Source: Saprospiraceae bacterium (lineage in GTDB: Bacteria > Bacteroidota > Bacteroidia > Chitinophagales > Saprospiraceae). From it: a stretch of 53,420 nt of DNA. A program made the translations under genes and the position numbers. The notes under the pieces are model-generated. The model searched no databases. It saw only the letters and a list, made by a program, of their open reading frames with translations, and had not been told where the DNA came from. The DNA lies in assembly GCA_027080725.1 (NCBI GenBank), contig JALWRC010000071.1:1-53420 (forward strand), written 5' to 3'. Numbering within the stretch: the first letter of the stretch is position 1; every line of letters begins with the position of its first letter. Below, one piece after another: positions 52,214-53,420 of the stretch.

Positions 52214-52285
52214 TAGCCCGTAGGGGAATCGAACCCCTCTTTCCGGGATGAAAACCCGATGTCCTAACCGATAGACGAACGGGCC
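52214..52285 (-). tRNA. tRNA-Glu (anticodon TTC)
   Basis: The minus strand begins GGCCCGTTCG and folds as a cloverleaf: acceptor stem GGCCCGT with ACGGGCT, anticodon loop TTTTCAT giving TTC, and T-arm GAGGGGTTCGATTCCCC. 72 bases. The 3' CCA is not encoded. No integrase or tandem tRNA is next to it. Confidence 0.96.
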
Positions 52286-52419
52286 GCCTGTCGTGCTTTG
52301 TCTAAAGCCCTGCAAAGATACTATCTTTCTTAAAATGAAAAACTTTTTTCTATATTTTTTTTGCATCTGAATCCTGCCATCGATTTAACCCATTCAATTC
52401 CAATGTGTTTTCAAACACA

Positions 52420-52451
52420 GATGCCGGAATTCTCGATAGAACTCCGGCATC
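52420..52451 (-). terminator. Hairpin downstream of the last lipoprotein
   Basis: GATGCCGGA (52420-52428) pairs with TCCGGCATC (52443-52451). Directly beside it TGTGTTT (52404-52410) pairs with AAACACA (52413-52419). It lies about 80 bases after the stop of the gene at 52529. Confidence 0.6.
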
Positions 52452-52528
52452 CGTTCCCATGAATCGAAAAGATATATTTGACTCAGACCCTCCCATTTTG
52501 GTTTTGGGCCATTGTGGTCAATTGGTGG

Positions 52529-53071
52529 CTAACCCTCTCCTACTCTCCGTCCCTGAATTCTGCGTTGCTTTAGTTTTATCTTTCTCGCTTTGCGCAAATC
52601 GACCAAGAGGGTTGCATAGGAGCTTTCTACAGGTGTCCACCACGTGGCATCCCCATAAGTCACTTTACCTCCGCTGCGCTTCCACTTCTTCCCCAATAGT
52701 GAATACCTGTCTCCCCGTTTTGGATTGGGACCAAACACCAAATAGTGCCGATCGTCTTTCTCAAAACTCACCGCAATACGTTCGGATTTGGGGGAGAAGA
52801 CAAAGACACCGGGTGTGCCGGCAGGAATAATGACTTGCTCTACCTTCTCTCCTTCGACAACTTTAATTTTCCCCGATTTAATCCGAAGGTCTCCGGACTC
52901 CGCCCGGCGGGAGAGAACAATATCTTGTGAGGTATAAAACTGGATTTGCTTTAGCTCTTCCGGACCGAGCTTGTATTCCTCCATCACATCTTGCGTCAGA
53001 GGAGTAAGCCGTGGACTACATCCGATGAATAGGGCACTAAGAAGCGAGAAAAAGAACAATTGTTTTTTCAT
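52529..53071 (-). CDS. Lipoprotein of unknown function, 180 residues
   Basis: A small exported lipoprotein: the signal ends LFIGC, a lipobox at Cys18. The mature protein is beta-rich with the segments TPLTQDVMEEYKLGPEELKQIQFYTSQDIVLSR and ERIAVSFEKDDRHYLVFGPNPKRGDRYSLLGK, and ends in a basic, Arg/Lys-rich tail. I recognise it only as a family type seen in Bacteroidota, with no assigned function. A -7 element lies upstream at 53111. Nothing else is co-directional next to it. Confidence 0.75.
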   Translation of the reverse strand: MKKQLFFFSLLSALFIGCSPRLTPLTQDVMEEYKLGPEELKQIQFYTSQDIVLSRRAESGDLRIKSGKIKVVEGEKVEQVIIPAGTPGVFVFSPKSERIAVSFEKDDRHYLVFGPNPKRGDRYSLLGKKWKRSGGKVTYGDATWWTPVESSYATLLVDLRKARKIKLKQRRIQGRRVGEG

Positions 53072-53110
53072 AATCCGGCGATTTTATTTTAGGCATTAAC
53101 GTCTTTAGCG

Positions 53111-53118
53111 CAAAAATA
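53111..53118 (-). promoter_or_regulatory. -7 element TATTTTTG (reverse strand)
   Basis: Fits TAnnTTTG on the minus strand, 40 bases before the lipoprotein start codon. Confidence 0.55.
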
Positions 53119-53319
53119 GATTTGGGTTTAACGCAGTTTAACGCCCGGTTAACAGAAGTTTAACATCTGCTGCAGGGACAATGAAGAAGGATGCTTGCGT
53201 TCTTTTTGTTTTGAACACCGGATATCCATTCAATTTGTAGAACATGTTCAACGGGGATATTCGACATTCCCATATCCCCCCACTCTAGTCCGGGCAAGAA
53301 ATAAATATACATAGCAACC

Positions 53320-53353
53320 GAAGCTATTTTTCTCTGAATCGAGGCGCTCAAAC
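53320..53353 (-). repeat. REP-like dispersed repeat, end block, copy 3
   Basis: On the minus strand it carries TTTGAGCGCCTCGATT and then AGAGAAAAATAGCTTC, the end block of the repeat at 49401-49465, in the opposite orientation. The palindromic start is absent or lies beyond the window. Confidence 0.75.
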
Positions 53354-53420
53354 GGGAGTTATGCCATAGCATAATGACTGTTTGAGCAACGAAGAGTCAG
53401 GGGAAAAGAGCGAGTTTATA

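Noticed and set aside
52184-52285. tRNA-Glu as an integration site for a mobile element
   Set aside because: No integrase, no duplicated tRNA 3' end and no composition change next to it.
52082-52366. A 94-codon minus-strand frame
   Set aside because: It runs across the tRNA-Glu gene and its terminator.

Overview
The window comes from a member of the Bacteroidota, plausibly a Saprospiria- or Chitinophagia-like lineage. The pointers are several secreted proteins with a C-terminal type A sorting domain of the type IX secretion system (T9SS), -7 promoter elements of the form TAnnTTTG, a DUF177-rpmF pair, and the phylum-typical order glgA-like / DUF4270 / glmS / DUF4290 / murA. Most of the window has balanced base composition. 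Two stretches, 1-3050 and about 39580-40600, are clearly AT-rich and look acquired.

Region by region: 1-3050 is the end of a defence or restriction island: a GHKL (MORC/MutL-like) ATPase cut by the window edge, an OLD-like ATPase with a TOPRIM-like region, and a C5 cytosine methyltransferase. It joins directly onto the truncated end of one copy of a tandemly duplicated T9SS-exported protein (3008-5717). From 6.1 to 13.1 kb lie DUF177-rpmF, a BamA/TamA-type outer membrane protein, a TrmH/SpoU methyltransferase, a DUF6580 membrane protein, a GT2 glycosyltransferase and a rhodanese protein. From 13.2 to 25.6 kb lie a DUF819 transporter-like protein, the envelope precursor cluster (glgA-like, DUF4270 lipoprotein, glmS, DUF4290, murA), an HtrA-type protease and mnmG.

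From 25.7 to 34 kb there is a broken small gene, heptamer tandem repeats, a Cys-rich lipoprotein, secreted T9SS proteins, free-methionine-sulfoxide reductase, rpsU and rmlA. From 34 to 39.5 kb a compact plus-strand run encodes an RND transporter, tadA, AMP nucleosidase, a site-2 protease and a PAP2 phosphatase. At 39.6-40.5 kb is a decayed KilA-N gene. From 40.8 to 48.5 kb, on the minus strand, are a two-gene molybdopterin oxidoreductase complex (catalytic subunit plus a fused ferredoxin-NrfD subunit), a sialidase-fold secreted protein, a LytTR response regulator and nadC. The last 5 kb hold MITE-like repeats, MarR, DinB, two lipoproteins and tRNA-Glu.

The most unexpected signal is not a gene. 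The 11-mer GTATGAAATGG occurs 11 times exactly, and its 9-base core GTATGAAAT 17 times, on both strands, inside and between genes, where chance predicts about 0.03 and 0.4. It resembles the distribution of DNA-uptake sequences in other phyla and should be counted genome-wide. Other signals are a MITE-like family with terminal inverted repeats and an internal hairpin, a REP-like palindrome family, an Asp-for-Cys MurA, and a long structured leader before the glgA-like gene.
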